Shown piece by piece: positions 23,552 to 34,213 of a stretch of 64,000 nt of DNA (its first letter is position 1; every line of letters begins with the position of its first letter). The position numbers and the translations under genes were made by a program. The notes under the pieces are model-generated. The model was not told where the DNA came from, made no database searches, and saw nothing but the letters and a program-made list of their open reading frames with translations. The DNA comes from Erythroxylum novogranatense (Eukaryota > Streptophyta > Magnoliopsida > Malpighiales > Erythroxylaceae): contig CM057224.1 in assembly GCA_029891385.1 (NCBI GenBank), positions 35,531,005 through 35,595,004 on the forward strand, read 5' to 3'.

Positions 23552-24445
23552 AGTATTGGTAAAGAGTTAGTTGATGCATGCGTCGTCTTTCCTTCAAAGT
23601 TTGACCCAAAAAGATTAGTATGTTCCGCCCCGATGTCTATGAGAACTTTGCTGTGGTATGTGGCACTTTTGGCTTTGGCCAAGTGGACGACTATTTTATC
23701 GTTTATCTGTACTTATTTAATGCCAAAAGTTGAGTAACGGATTTTATAAATTTAAAAATTTTGAAATAATTAAAATTTTGAAATTTAATAAAAAATGACC
23801 ATGTTAAATAAAAATTAGTTAGTTTATTTGAATTTATAAAAATTAATTAATTGATAAAATTAGTCTAGTTTTAAAATTTCGATTCGTGTTTTGAAAACAT
23901 CATATTACGCTTACTATGTAGTTTAGGGATTGTATCGAATTATATTAATGACGTACCAACAATGCCATTGATTTGCTATCAATCAAAAGGACCCAATCTC
24001 ACCTGCTTAATTTTTTTATTTTTATTTTTTTTTACCTACGATGTATATGAGATCTTAATTATAAGAAGATATTTTTAATCTATCAAATATTCAGATTAAT
24101 TCTTGCTTAATTAAGATAAGTCTTTTGTAGATGACAAAATTTTGATTTTAAATTTTAAACGACTGCATATATAACGAAGGTTCAAACAGACAACGTGGGT
24201 TAAACTAAAAGAGTCGCATGTGAACTTACCTGTCCAAGACAAAGAAAGTAAATGAGAACCACCACCACCCAACCAATCTGACCTTCCCACGTGTCAACTT
24301 CTTTTCGCCGGCACAGGAATTCTTCGCGAGAAACTGTCTGTCGCCTTCTCTAACTTTGTCGTTTTGTGAATTTCTCTATTAGTTTTAATTAATTTCTTTA
24401 ATCAATTTCATTAGGGTTTTATGATTGTTCCTTATTGCATGACAG

Positions 24446-26428
24446 GCACAAGACAAGACTGCATATCGGGCAGTTGGTGAAAGATACTTCGGCAAGATTA
24501 AAGCAAGCTAGTGAAACTGATCACAATGCGGGTGTCAGTGTACGTATTGCTGATTTTCGTCATTTTTTCTTTAGATTGGATTTTAATATTGCTTGGTCGC
24601 TCGATTTATGTTGTTGTTACAATTCCAGCAAAGCAAAAAGATTGCTGGTGCTAAACCTGCAAAAGATTTTCAAGCAGTTCTGAAAGAATTTCAGAAAGCT
24701 CAGCGACTTGCTGCCGAGAAGGAAACTGCATACACTCCATTTGTCCCCCAGACAGTTCTACCTTCCAGGTCAATTGTCTTAGGAAGCACTGAATTATGAG
24801 TTCATTTCCCTATTAGTGGATGTTGGAGCTTTTGTGAAAAGAAATTCAGCTTGGAATGAATAGTTTTGTTTCAGTCACTGTTACCTCACTCAGTTTTGCA
24901 AATTTTTTATTATATATTGTCTAAAGATTTTGGTTTTCTTGGTTTGCAGCTATACAGAAAGTGAGATAGATGTAAGTCGAGATAAGACTCCTGAACAGCA
25001 AGCACTTCTTGTAGAGTCAAGAAGGTAAAATGGTGCTCATCTACATACTAAGTATGATCCACTGCTAAAAAAACATTGATTTTTGTGCTTTTATGTTAAT
25101 CACACAAGTATATGTGGAATTAACTTTGTTGAAAAGTGCTAGGAATAGTTTGAAGCTAAAAATTACTTGCCTCTTGTTATTGATCCAAAATTCTGTTAAT
25201 TCCTCGAATGGGTACCATTCTATAGTTCTCCAGTATTGGCAGCAAGGTGTGGTTGTATGAATGTCAGTATGATTAGTAAATCGCATTTGCATTTTGGACG
25301 TCTAGATTACAGTGATGGGTTTCTATATCCATTCTTTTATCGAATATGGTTAGTTTAACGTTTGAAATCATATCTTATTACCTGTCTTCTAGCTTACGTG
25401 TTTGGTGGAAAGTGCTTGTAGTTTGTCTGATGTCTAACAAATATGAGTTTGCTTACTCCTATTCATCTCTTGAATGAATCAAATAACTTTGTTGCAGACA
25501 GGAGGTCGTTCTGCTGGAGAACGAGATTGCCTTCAATGAGGCCATCATTGAAGAAAGGGATCACGGAATACAAGAAATTCAGCAGCAGATTGGGGAAGTG
25601 AATGAGATATTTAAAGATCTTGCTGTCTTTGTACATGAGCAAGGAGCTATGATCGGTAATTCCATCTTTTCTTTTTTGGTGGAACTGTTTTCCACTGCAT
25701 TCGGGACAATTTGGAATTGTGACTTATCTATTCTGTTTTTTATTGGAATGTAGCTATTCATATCAAAATTCCACTTTTTTGGTTGATTGTAGAATTATGA
25801 CTCTGAATAACTCATTTTCATTAGATTACTCAATATTGCGCTATAGCTTTAATCACTAAAATGTTGACTTTATTTCAATCAGAAATATAAGTTAAGTTAA
25901 TTACTTCAGTATTGTGGGTAATTGATTTCATTGTCTACACTTATCATGCCAAATTTGTTGCAGATGATATTGGCACCCATATTGAGAATGCGCAGGCTGC
26001 AACTGCGCAGGGTAAAACCCAACTCGTGAAAGCATCAAAGACCCAAAGATCAAACTCATCTTTGGTAGGGGATTTTCATTTCTTCATTTATTTCCTTCTT
26101 TAAATTCTTTTAGCGAGATTTAGACCTATCTTTTAAGTTTCATGTTATCGGATGAACATCAGAAGCCCAAGGTCCATAGCTTTCTTATTTTCCAAGTTAA
26201 GTTATGCAGGTTTTCAGACTTCAGTGTTGTGGTACTGCCTCTGCAAAAATGACTAGTAGTGTTGATAAGAGAAATATGATATTTTATACTTCCAATAAAT
26301 TAAAGTCTCTTGAGTATTTTGGATTTAAAATTTTGCGACTTATTCTTTGTGTTTTTGTGCAGACTTGCTTGCTTATGGTTATCTTTGGAATTGTACTTCT
26401 CATCGTGATCATAGTTCTTGCAGCCTAA
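24446..26428 (+). pseudogene. SYP22-like syntaxin copy lacking exon 1
   Basis: Exons 2-7 are all present with good splice sites: 24446-24539, 24629-24768, 24950-25024, 25498-25655, 25964-26064, 26363-26428, sizes identical to the intact copy. Exon 1 (start codon and first ~60 residues) is gone apart from its last few bases (GCGAGAAACTG, ~24,326-24,336). Upstream promoter sequence is directly fused to them through a short filler (GCCGGCACAGGAATTCTTC). Substitutions include KIADAKLAK to KIAGAKPAK and LAVLVHEQG to LAVFVHEQG, at the edge of the SNARE ionic layer. It has no obvious alternative start for a full Habc domain, so it is probably a 5'-truncated pseudogene; the SNARE motif and anchor could still be expressed. 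Confidence 0.82.
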
Positions 26429-27137
26429 TCTTAAGGTGTCTCGATTTCCTTATTCAGCAATTTGAGGAGCTGCTTGGCAACAGCATAGTTTGTCTTTTTG
26501 CTAATTTCATGGGTGATCTTTTATGGTACCTAATGACTGACTAGAGTGTCTCACTACTGGTCGGAGGTGGTGTATGGTGAATGGCATGATAGTATTCAGT
26601 TGTTTAATGTGGGTGAAGAATATTTGTCTTTTTCTCTTTTGAATATTCAGGTGTGCTGAGCATTTTTGGGGAGTGTTCTTTGTGTAATTGTCTTCATCAA
26701 AATTTTAGATGTGATGAATAAAATGTCAAATTCTTTAGTCGAATGCAGCTCCTCAGTATCATCAATAACGTTAAGACTTATTTTCCAGTTTTTATTTTCC
26801 AGGAAATTTTGACATGATCCGAATCCGCCTATATATGACATTACAGGTCTAATAAGAAGCACTGTTTGTATTAACTTTTTGAGTTCGCAAAAGCCTTGGT
26901 AAGTTGTGCTGATAATACCTGGCGAACATATATTTAAGACGCTTATTTCATTTCTAAGTTTTACAAAAAGAAAATAAGAGCCAAGACTTGCCCTTAAGGA
27001 AAACACGCCCCAGAACTACATTGACTTGGCCATGCCAAGCTCAGCAAAACAATGACAGTCAGCCTAATTAAAGAGCACTTGCGTACGAAAAAGTGTATTT
27101 GGTAAGACAGATCGTGTAAAGATTGTGTGCAGCTGAA
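26429..27137. other. Intergenic between convergent syntaxin and PIG-X copies (right arm)
   Basis: Inverted equivalent of 16,540-17,231. Holds only shared 3' flanks of the two genes; small indels separate the arms (e.g. near 26,810-26,830). No extra gene. Confidence 0.5.
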
Positions 27138-29032
27138 CTATGATTGTTTTGAAGTTTCGGACATTGTGGTATCCGAATGGCATATTGATGCCAAGACAAT
27201 AAGAAGAGTACACATGAAAGCTGTCAAAAATGTAACAGCAGACACAATTCTATCATGTTCTCTCCTACCAGAGGGTATTCTCCACATAACTTGGCTGGTT
27301 TCCGATTCATCTTGGCCGTAGGTTGGCATAAATAACCACCTTTGGTTGTCTGAGCTCCTTCCAATGTTGCAGTCCATGAATACAGCAGGTACACCGAATT
27401 GCACTATTGAATAGCCACTTTCATCCAGGGGCTGCCATTAAAAGAAGTTCCATTAGTATTGCATTTGTGAACATTTCCTTGCCACGTCTTTATTGATTTT
27501 CTTGTCATTTAATATGTGCTAAATCTCCCTTACATGCCATCATCTCCTATTTACTTACTGGATATCGTGCATGTAATGGAAGGTCTATGCTAATCTCTAT
27601 CTCATTCTTGTTTCCGGAAAAGATATTCAACCCGACACTCATGTGTATCTCAACAACAGATTGATTGGATCGAACAGAAGGCAATTCCAGATTTGTATCT
27701 CCAAAAACGGCTGCTTCTATAAAGACTGCAATAAATGGATTAAAAGAATAACAAGAAAAAGTTTGATGTCACAAATTTTCGATTTTGCTAACACGAATTA
27801 AGTGCATTCCTACAAAAATAATTGCAGTACCTCTTCGTTGCAGAAGGTGTTGTAGCTCAAATGGGTCAGCAAAGACTCCAGAAGGCAGTCTCTCAATCAC
27901 TATAACCTTGCAAGAGTGACTAGGCAGTTGAGATGAGGGCATTGGCCGAAATTGGAATTTGAAAGTGGTAGAAATCACACGATGAGAACCTTCACCAGTC
28001 AAAATGCGTTGAGGAATGGATTTCCTCAAAAGAAGTGCATCATATGGCAACAGCTTGCATGAGTCCATATGAAGTTCCTTCGCTATGAAATCTTGGAAAC
28101 TTGATTCAAGCAAGGTTTCATATTTTTGGAAATAATGCTCCATAATGTGTTTTTCGAAACTTAAATGATTCATATCCATGTTGTCGGCATCTAAATTTGA
28201 TTTGTTCCTCGCAATCTGAAGAAGGTAATATGCATATGAGGCCAAACAGCAGCTACTTCATGCAACAATGCACAATTGTAAGATAGAATCCACATTCTCA
28301 GCCCCAAAATTTAAGGGAAAAATCTAACATGGACTCAAGGCGACACATATTTTCTTCAAAAGGCTCCCAGAAATTATGAGTATTGATATGTTTGAATGTT
28401 ACGAGGATGCATCATGTTGGTAGTACTATTACTGTTTTAACTAATAGCTTTTACAATCAAAATCATACAACTATTTCTTTATAATTTATGAATTCGTTTC
28501 TTTGAATTTTTTTACATGTTCCAAAGGCTGTAAGATTCACTTGGCTGGAAAAAGATATAGTTCATTAAGTAGCCAAACAAACAAGCACATACTATGGTTC
28601 ACTGAATGCAGCAATATCAGCTTAAAGTAGATCACTAAGATTCTCAGGTCAAGCTCAGTATAAATTATCATAATGCTTCCAGATTAAGACCAAGGGAGAG
28701 AGAGTCAGAAATAGGGACATGTCAAAATTGGGACTGAAGGACCAATGTGCTCGAACATGGAAGTTTGAAAAGAAGATGCGTAGTTTTATTTATTGATGAT
28801 GTTTAACGTAACCCAAATAGCAACCAAATAACAAAAGGAGTTTTCCCAAATAGGTCAACTAAGCAACATAAGCTGATTTCCATGAAGATGAAAAGGAGCT
28901 AAAAATAGTCTAAGGAGCACCAACCTTACTTGCAGAAGAAACTTGTGCGTGGCAGCCAAGCCATAGAAAGCATGTCAACAAAACCCACACTTTCTGACAA
29001 ATTTTAGGTTGAACAAGCTGCAGATTTTCCAT
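27138..29032 (-). CDS. PIGX: PIG-X/PBN1-like GPI mannosyltransferase I cofactor, copy 2
   Basis: Exons 29032-28925, 28215-27831, 27725-27559 and 27431-27138, identical in size and phase to copy 1 (317 residues). Amino-acid differences are few: VWVLL for VWILL in the signal region, GEGSHRV for GEASHRV, ETSQVM for ETCQVM, IHMSVGSN read as IHMSVGLN. The PIG-X hallmark LPSGVFADPFELQHL and the C-terminal membrane helix are unchanged. The low divergence with all frames open suggests both copies are, or recently were, functional. Upstream, the first intron is interrupted by LINE sequence (29,410-30,020), then the leader exon (30,300-30,136). Confidence 0.75.
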
Positions 29033-29409
29033 ACAGAAACTGAATAAGGGAGTAGCAAGAAACATCCAGTCAAATCTCTTATTACAGGGATGCCAGTGGT
29101 AATGTCTCTTTATAACGATTTGGTCCCAAATATAAGAAAATAAAGAAATAAGATCCATGTAGCTGCAACCAATTTGCACTAAATGCAAAGTTAAGTTGAG
29201 TTAAACTTCACATTGCCTGAACTTCATGGCAGAGTTCGTATGCAAGCAAGACATGAATTACTGACAACATTTCATTCCTAGGCCAATAACATTACCATGA
29301 AAAGAATTGAAAAATGTGTTGAAAAGGTGAAATTTTATAATCTGATACTGCTAAAACATTTCCTCAGATAAAAGTTCTCCACTTAGGCATCGCCTGTTTA
29401 ATTTTTTTA

Positions 29410-30020
29410 GAAAAGTCTCAATATGATGAGACTTTCAGTAATCAAACTGCCACTCAGCTATTGAGACACCTCCCTTCAACTGCTAAGGTTAAATCCTTTA
29501 TTAGGAACGGGCAATGGATAGAGTTCCCAAGGGAACTTCAATCCCTAAAACCCAACTATTGAGCACTAAAAGTTGTGGAGAATGGCTGATTCGGAGAGAT
29601 GTCAAAGTGGAATGGTATGATGTGGTTTGGCACAGAGAGCTATTGCCTAGCTCCTCCTTCATTCTATGGCTCACTACCCTAAAAAAGTTAAGTACAAAGG
29701 ATTGACTCTCTTTCTTGAATTCAACTGAGGATTGTGTGCTGTGTAATTTAGGACGAGAAAACAGGGACCATTTGTTCTTTGAGTGTCATTTCTCTAGGGA
29801 CATTTGGTCTAGGATCAAACACAAATGTCTTTGGTTCTGAAGCACACATCAATACGCAGGGATTCTACAACGGTTTACCAGTTTAAAGACAATTTCCCAT
29901 CCTAATACAATTATCTGCCTAATTTCCTTTGCGACTTGCATTAAGGAAATATGGGCTGAAATGAACCTTCGCAGGTTCCAGGATATCAGTAGAAGTCAAC
30001 AACAGATTTTTATACTAACG
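29410..30020 (+). mobile_element. LINE fragment (zf-RVT tail), right arm, in PIG-X intron
   Basis: Plus-strand fragments of the reverse-transcriptase zinc-binding region: PSSSFILWLTTLKKLSTKDRL, then a Cys pair (CVLCNLG), NRDHLFFECHFSRDIWSRI. Frameshifts and stops are frequent. The left-arm copy (11,729-12,010) is the shorter inverted equivalent. Confidence 0.75.
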
Positions 30021-30135
30021 TCAGAGAGCAAATAATATCCTCGAGATCTATCAAGGAATGCTCATCTCAACTAGCTATCTTATGGAGATTATAGTGAAGT
30101 ATGATCAAGGAGAAAGTATCATATGGGAGACTTAC

Positions 30136-30300
30136 CGGAAGGTGATAGAGGGCAAAGCGACAACGAAGCTGCGGTTTGACTGAGAATCCATCTGTTGTGG
30201 AGACTATGAACCGATGGACTGGTAAAGAAAGAGATATGCGGAAAAGCAAGAGAAAGTTGGAAATCATCACTTTGCTTCGGTGAGAATCTGTTGTGGAAGA
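30136..30300 (-). other. Candidate upstream (5') exon of PIG-X copy 2
   Basis: Inverted equivalent of 11,456-11,628, with the donor GTAAGT at 30,135. It lies ~1.1 kb upstream of the copy 2 start codon, separated by the LINE fragment. See the copy 1 leader for the uncertainty about coding status. Confidence 0.4.
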
Positions 30301-30838
30301 TGAAGAATTGAAATTTAGTTTATGAAAAATTTGTCAAATTTACCTGACCTGAGACTCTCCTCCATGAATCACTCTTGCATGTCCCCCCAAAGGTTGGCGA
30401 TCTCCAGAATCAGGAGCTTTTCTGCGAGATCCTCAAGCTCAAATCTGGCCTGAGAAGACATGAAATAATCGATTAAATGAAGTTTAAGCAAGGAAAGATG
30501 CATCCAGACAGAATTTTCTCACCTTTGGCTTGACCGTTACGAGATATGGCTTCCGTCGGCTCTGAACATTCCTATAGATTTTAAGCAGCGATTTGCAGAG
30601 GAGTGAGAGTTCTTACTTTTTACCCTTTTTATGTAGTGGCTCCTGATACGCTGTCGTCCAAATGCTTGCTGATACTCTCTGCGTCTAACAATTGTATTTG
30701 GTTTGTTTACCTTTTGCGTTGCCGTTTTGTCATAGGAGAGTGCTTACTCCCCTTAAGTTGTATTCTTCTTGACTCTCTTCACTAATTTTAATATATTCAA
30801 TTTTAATTTTTCAAAAAAAAAAAGTTCACGATCAAGTT
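30301..30838 (+). mobile_element. LINE-like 3' end with poly(A) tail upstream of SAMBA C
   Basis: Sequence absent from the left arm, ending in an A-rich tail (TTTTTC then 11 A at ~30,820-30,831), as expected for the 3' end of a non-LTR retroelement. A stretch on the minus strand at 30,350-30,455 opens MSSQARFELEDLAEKLLILE and looks protein-like, but I do not recognise it. The tail is ~85 bp upstream of the SAMBA C start codon. Confidence 0.45.
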
Positions 30839-30913
30839 TCGATCTTTCAATGTCAATAATTCAACTTGGCGAGCAAATTCTTCTCGCTCAAAGAAAATAG
30901 CGGAAGCAACGAT

Positions 30914-31931
30914 ATGAACAGTACATCGCTGGCTAATTCATCAGTATCAACGACCGCTATCGTCGGCGGAGGGAGCATTAGCAATCCTGCTTTGGAAGAT
31001 TTCCAATTTCCATCTAATCTCATCTCTGTCCAGGACCGTAAAGATGAGGCCATGCTTGGTTTGTGTTTTTGTTTTTCCACTTTTCTTTTCATGCTTACTG
31101 TTATTACTCGTCAAGTTTCTATCTTTGGGCAGTTTTAGTGAAATCCCTTTAGTTCGGCCATCTGGGTCACCATGATTGTTCGTAATCTTTGCTAATTTTC
31201 AGGCAATCTATTATGTTCATGCGTTAAGTTAAACAAATGGGTCAATTATGTGGTAGAGGGAATGTGTAATCGCACGGGTGGTAGAAGGGATTAAAATGGC
31301 AGTGCTCAAAAAATTATTATATAAATTTTTACCGGTGCTTCCCAGTTCGATGTTTGCTCAGTTATAGAAATCTTGATGTTGCAGTCTTGAAAGCTGATCT
31401 AATGGCAGCGCTAAATAAGGAGGTAAAATCTTTGGATGAAGATAATTGGAAGTTTGAAGGACCTCGTTCTCGTATCCATCTTTTATCAAGATCTGGTTAG
31501 TTCTTTATCATTTGTTCCCCCTTGCTTAATATTGATTCCATTCTGGTCATAAATGTCTGGTGGTATCTAAACAGGATTAATTTGTGCGTTTCTAAAACAT
31601 GATCAGCAGCCCTAGTAGAGTATGGAATACAGGAAGAATATGAAATGGATGTTAAGTCAGCTTCGAAGTTATAATATAGGGGACAGCTGTTGTTTTTATT
31701 TCAAGATAAGAGCTTTCGATCCACTGCTTGTGTTCATAAGAGTGTTGTTGGGGCTCAAGATGAATTATTTAGCTCATGATATCTGCTAGTTTTTCTGTGT
31801 TCCGTATTTTTATGCTCAGTTTATACTCAATATAACGATTCTCATTTAATTTGTACAAAACCAATCTAGGTGGATTTCTGAACAAGAAGATGGAGATAAC
31901 AAAGAATAGGACCACAGCATCTCCAAAATGA
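30914..31931 (+). CDS. SAMBA: SAMBA-like APC/C regulator, copy C
   Basis: Exons 30914-31058, 31385-31495 and 31870-31931 with the same sizes, phases and splice motifs as copies A and B; 105 residues. It is the inverted partner of copy B and shares its SLANSS and ITKNRTT variants, but has VGGGS like copy A. Upstream, the ~65-bp common leader gives way to a LINE-like 3' end. Downstream it meets the chromovirus LTR in reverse. No inactivating change seen. Confidence 0.8.
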
Positions 31932-32249
31932 AGCTAAAGTTCTCTAAAAGGTAATATCTTCAATTTGCTGAACATTGGCCAGATTTCCTCCATTGGTAAT
32001 GCTTGAAGCTGGAAGAAGTACCATTTTATGGATAGCCTGTATGAAGTGCTGGCCCTTGGATCTGTATCTAGAAAATTTTCTTTTTATGATATGATAAGTT
32101 GTACTTAAAACTTTTTTATGTACTGACTGTCACTGAAAAGTCGCTAGGAAGCAGAGCCATGCTATACTACTGGTCAAAGTCTAGCCATGTCAATCACCAC
32201 CTCTGTTACCTGTTTTATGTAATCTCTCATGCAATCACAACTAGATTTG

Positions 32250-32857
32250 TTTCTGATAGAACAATGACTTAGTAAAATGTAAAAGACAAAGCACTGTTAT
32301 ATTGGATTGTAAAGGACAAGATTATAAGAAAACGAGAGTATATAATGATAAGAAGAATTGATGACACCAACAATTTTGTGAAGTTTGTCTTACTTCTCAA
32401 TCATCAAAATATTTCATCAATCTTGTCTGCACTCTTCTCTCTTTCCTATGCTCTTATAAATGATGCATAACAAACCTAGCCTTATCTGGCATAACAACTT
32501 GACACAAAATAATAACTTGACACCAATTGGACTCTGCCTACAGTGCAACAGACTCAACAATCGTAACTGCATTCCTTAGTGATAACGCCAGAGTATGCCA
32601 CCTCTATTCTCATATTTTATTCATGTATCCTATCAGATTCCTTTTACTCACTATTGTTGGATCCTGCCTTTGTAAAGCCTCTCAGCCTTTTTCTTTTGTA
32701 AACAATCTGGATCGTAAGACGTGGCCCATCATTACCCCCTCCTTCAACATTCACTTTGTCCCCAAGGTGGAAATCAGGAAAAACATCTCTTAAAAGCTGA
32801 AATGGTTCCCATGTGGCTTCAAAAGGTAAAATAAAGATATGTCTTCTCCTATATAAA
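32250..32857 (-). mobile_element. Ty3/gypsy chromovirus 3' end with LTR (right arm)
   Basis: Inverted copy of 12,263-12,869. Here the polyprotein tail is uninterrupted (ATWEPFQLLRDVFPDFHLGDKV), whereas the left arm copy has an extra T that shifts the frame. The LTR occupies about 32,250-32,520. Confidence 0.7.
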
Positions 32858-32925
32858 ATAATGCTCCCTCCGCCGACGATAGCGGTCGTTGATACTGATG
32901 AATTAGCCGGTGATGTACTGTTCAT
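32644..32925 (-). CDS. Chimeric ORF: SAMBA N-terminus fused to chromovirus tail
   Basis: A 93-codon frame starts at the genuine SAMBA ATG, reads the first ~20 SAMBA residues (MNSTSPANSSVSTTAIVGGG) and then, through a short linker (ILYRRRHIFILP), the C-terminal tail of a chromovirus polyprotein (ATWEPFQLL, FHLGDKV, YKRKR). The SAMBA core that binds the anaphase-promoting complex is not included. The left-arm equivalent has lost the ATG (ATA) and carries a frameshift. Whether this frame is transcribed is unknown; it may be a chance fusion from the rearrangement. Confidence 0.55.
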   Translation of the reverse strand: MNSTSPANSSVSTTAIVGGGSIILYRRRHIFILPFEATWEPFQLLRDVFPDFHLGDKVNVEGGGNDGPRLTIQIVYKRKRLRGFTKAGSNNSE

Positions 32926-32984
32926 ATCGTTGTTTTCGCTATTTTCTTTGAGCGAGAAGAATTTGCTCGCCAAGTTGAATTATT

Positions 32985-34213
32985 GACATTGAAAAATTAA
33001 ACAGGCTATGCCTAAGTGGAGAACTTTTATCTGAGGAAATGTTTTAGCAGTATCAGATTATAAAATTTCACCTTTTCAACACATTTTTCAATTCTTTTCA
33101 TGGTAATGTTATTGGACTAGGAATGAAATGTTGTCAGTAATTCATATGTCTTGCTTGCATACGAACTCTGCCATGAAGTTCAGGCAATGTGAAGTTTAAC
33201 TCAACTCAACTTTGCATTTAGTTCAAATTGGTTGCAGCTACATGGATCTTATTTCTTTATTTTCTTATATTTGGGACCAAATCGTTATAAAGAGACATTA
33301 CCACTGGCATCCCTGAAATAAGAGATTTGACTGGATGTTTCTTGTCTACTCCCTTATTCAGTTGCTGTATGGAAAATCTGCAGCTTGTTCAACCTAACAT
33401 TTGTCAGAAAGTGTGGATTTTGTTGACATGCTTTCTAAAGCTTGGTTGCCACACACAAGTTTCTTCTTCAAGTAAGGTTGGTGCTCCTTAGACTATTTTC
33501 AGCTCTTTTGCATCTTCATGGAAATCAACTTATGTTGCTTAGTTGACCTATTTGGGAAAACTCCTTTTGTTATTTGGTTGCTATTTGGGTTACGTTAAAC
33601 ATCATCAATAAATAAAACTACGCATCTTCTTTTCAAACTTCCATGTTCTAGCATATTGGTCCTTCAGTCCTAATTTTGACATGTACCTATTTCTGACTCT
33701 CTCTCCCTTGTTCTTTATCTGGAAGCATTACTGAGCTTGACCTGAGAATCTTAGTGATCTACTTTAAGCTGATATTGCTGCATTCAGTGAACCATAGTAT
33801 GTGCTTGTTTGTTCGGCTACTTAATGAACTATATCTTTTTCCAGCCAAGTGAATCTTATAGCCGTTGGAACATGTAAAAAAATTCAATGAACCGAATTCA
33901 TAAATTATAAAGAAATAGTTGTATGATTTTGATTGTAAAAGCTATTAGTTAAAACAGTAATAGTACTACCAACATAATGCATCCTCGTAACATTCAAACA
34001 TATCAATACTCATAATTTCCAGGAGCCTTTTGAAGAAAATTGTATCGCCTTGAGTCCATGTTAGATTTTTCCCTTAAATTTTGGGGCTGAGAATGTGGAT
34101 TCTATCTTACCATTGTGCATTGTTGCATGAAGTAGCTGCTGTTTGGCCTCATATGCATATTACCTTCTTCAGATTGTGAGGCACAAATCAAATTTAGATG
34201 CCGACAACATGGA
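32985..34213 (+). pseudogene. Truncated third PIG-X copy
   Basis: Matches 14,273-15,500 of PIG-X copy 1: first intron, the start exon (ATG GAA AAT CTG at ~33,370, with some changed residues such as FLKLGCHTQ), the next intron and only the first ~50 bp of the second coding exon. At 34,213 the sequence switches to copia RNase H at a 5-bp shared ATATG. It cannot encode PIG-X. Confidence 0.8.

Larger units (their letters stand above)
23642..33115. repeat. Right arm of large inverted duplication
   Basis: Inverted counterpart of 11,456-20,606. From the spacer outward it carries syntaxin lacking exon 1 (+), PIG-X 2 (-), LINE sequence with the PIG-X leader exon, SAMBA C (+), chromovirus 3' end (-), SAMBA fragment (-) and PIG-X intron (+). 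It then continues into a partial third PIG-X copy to 34,213. Confidence 0.85.
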
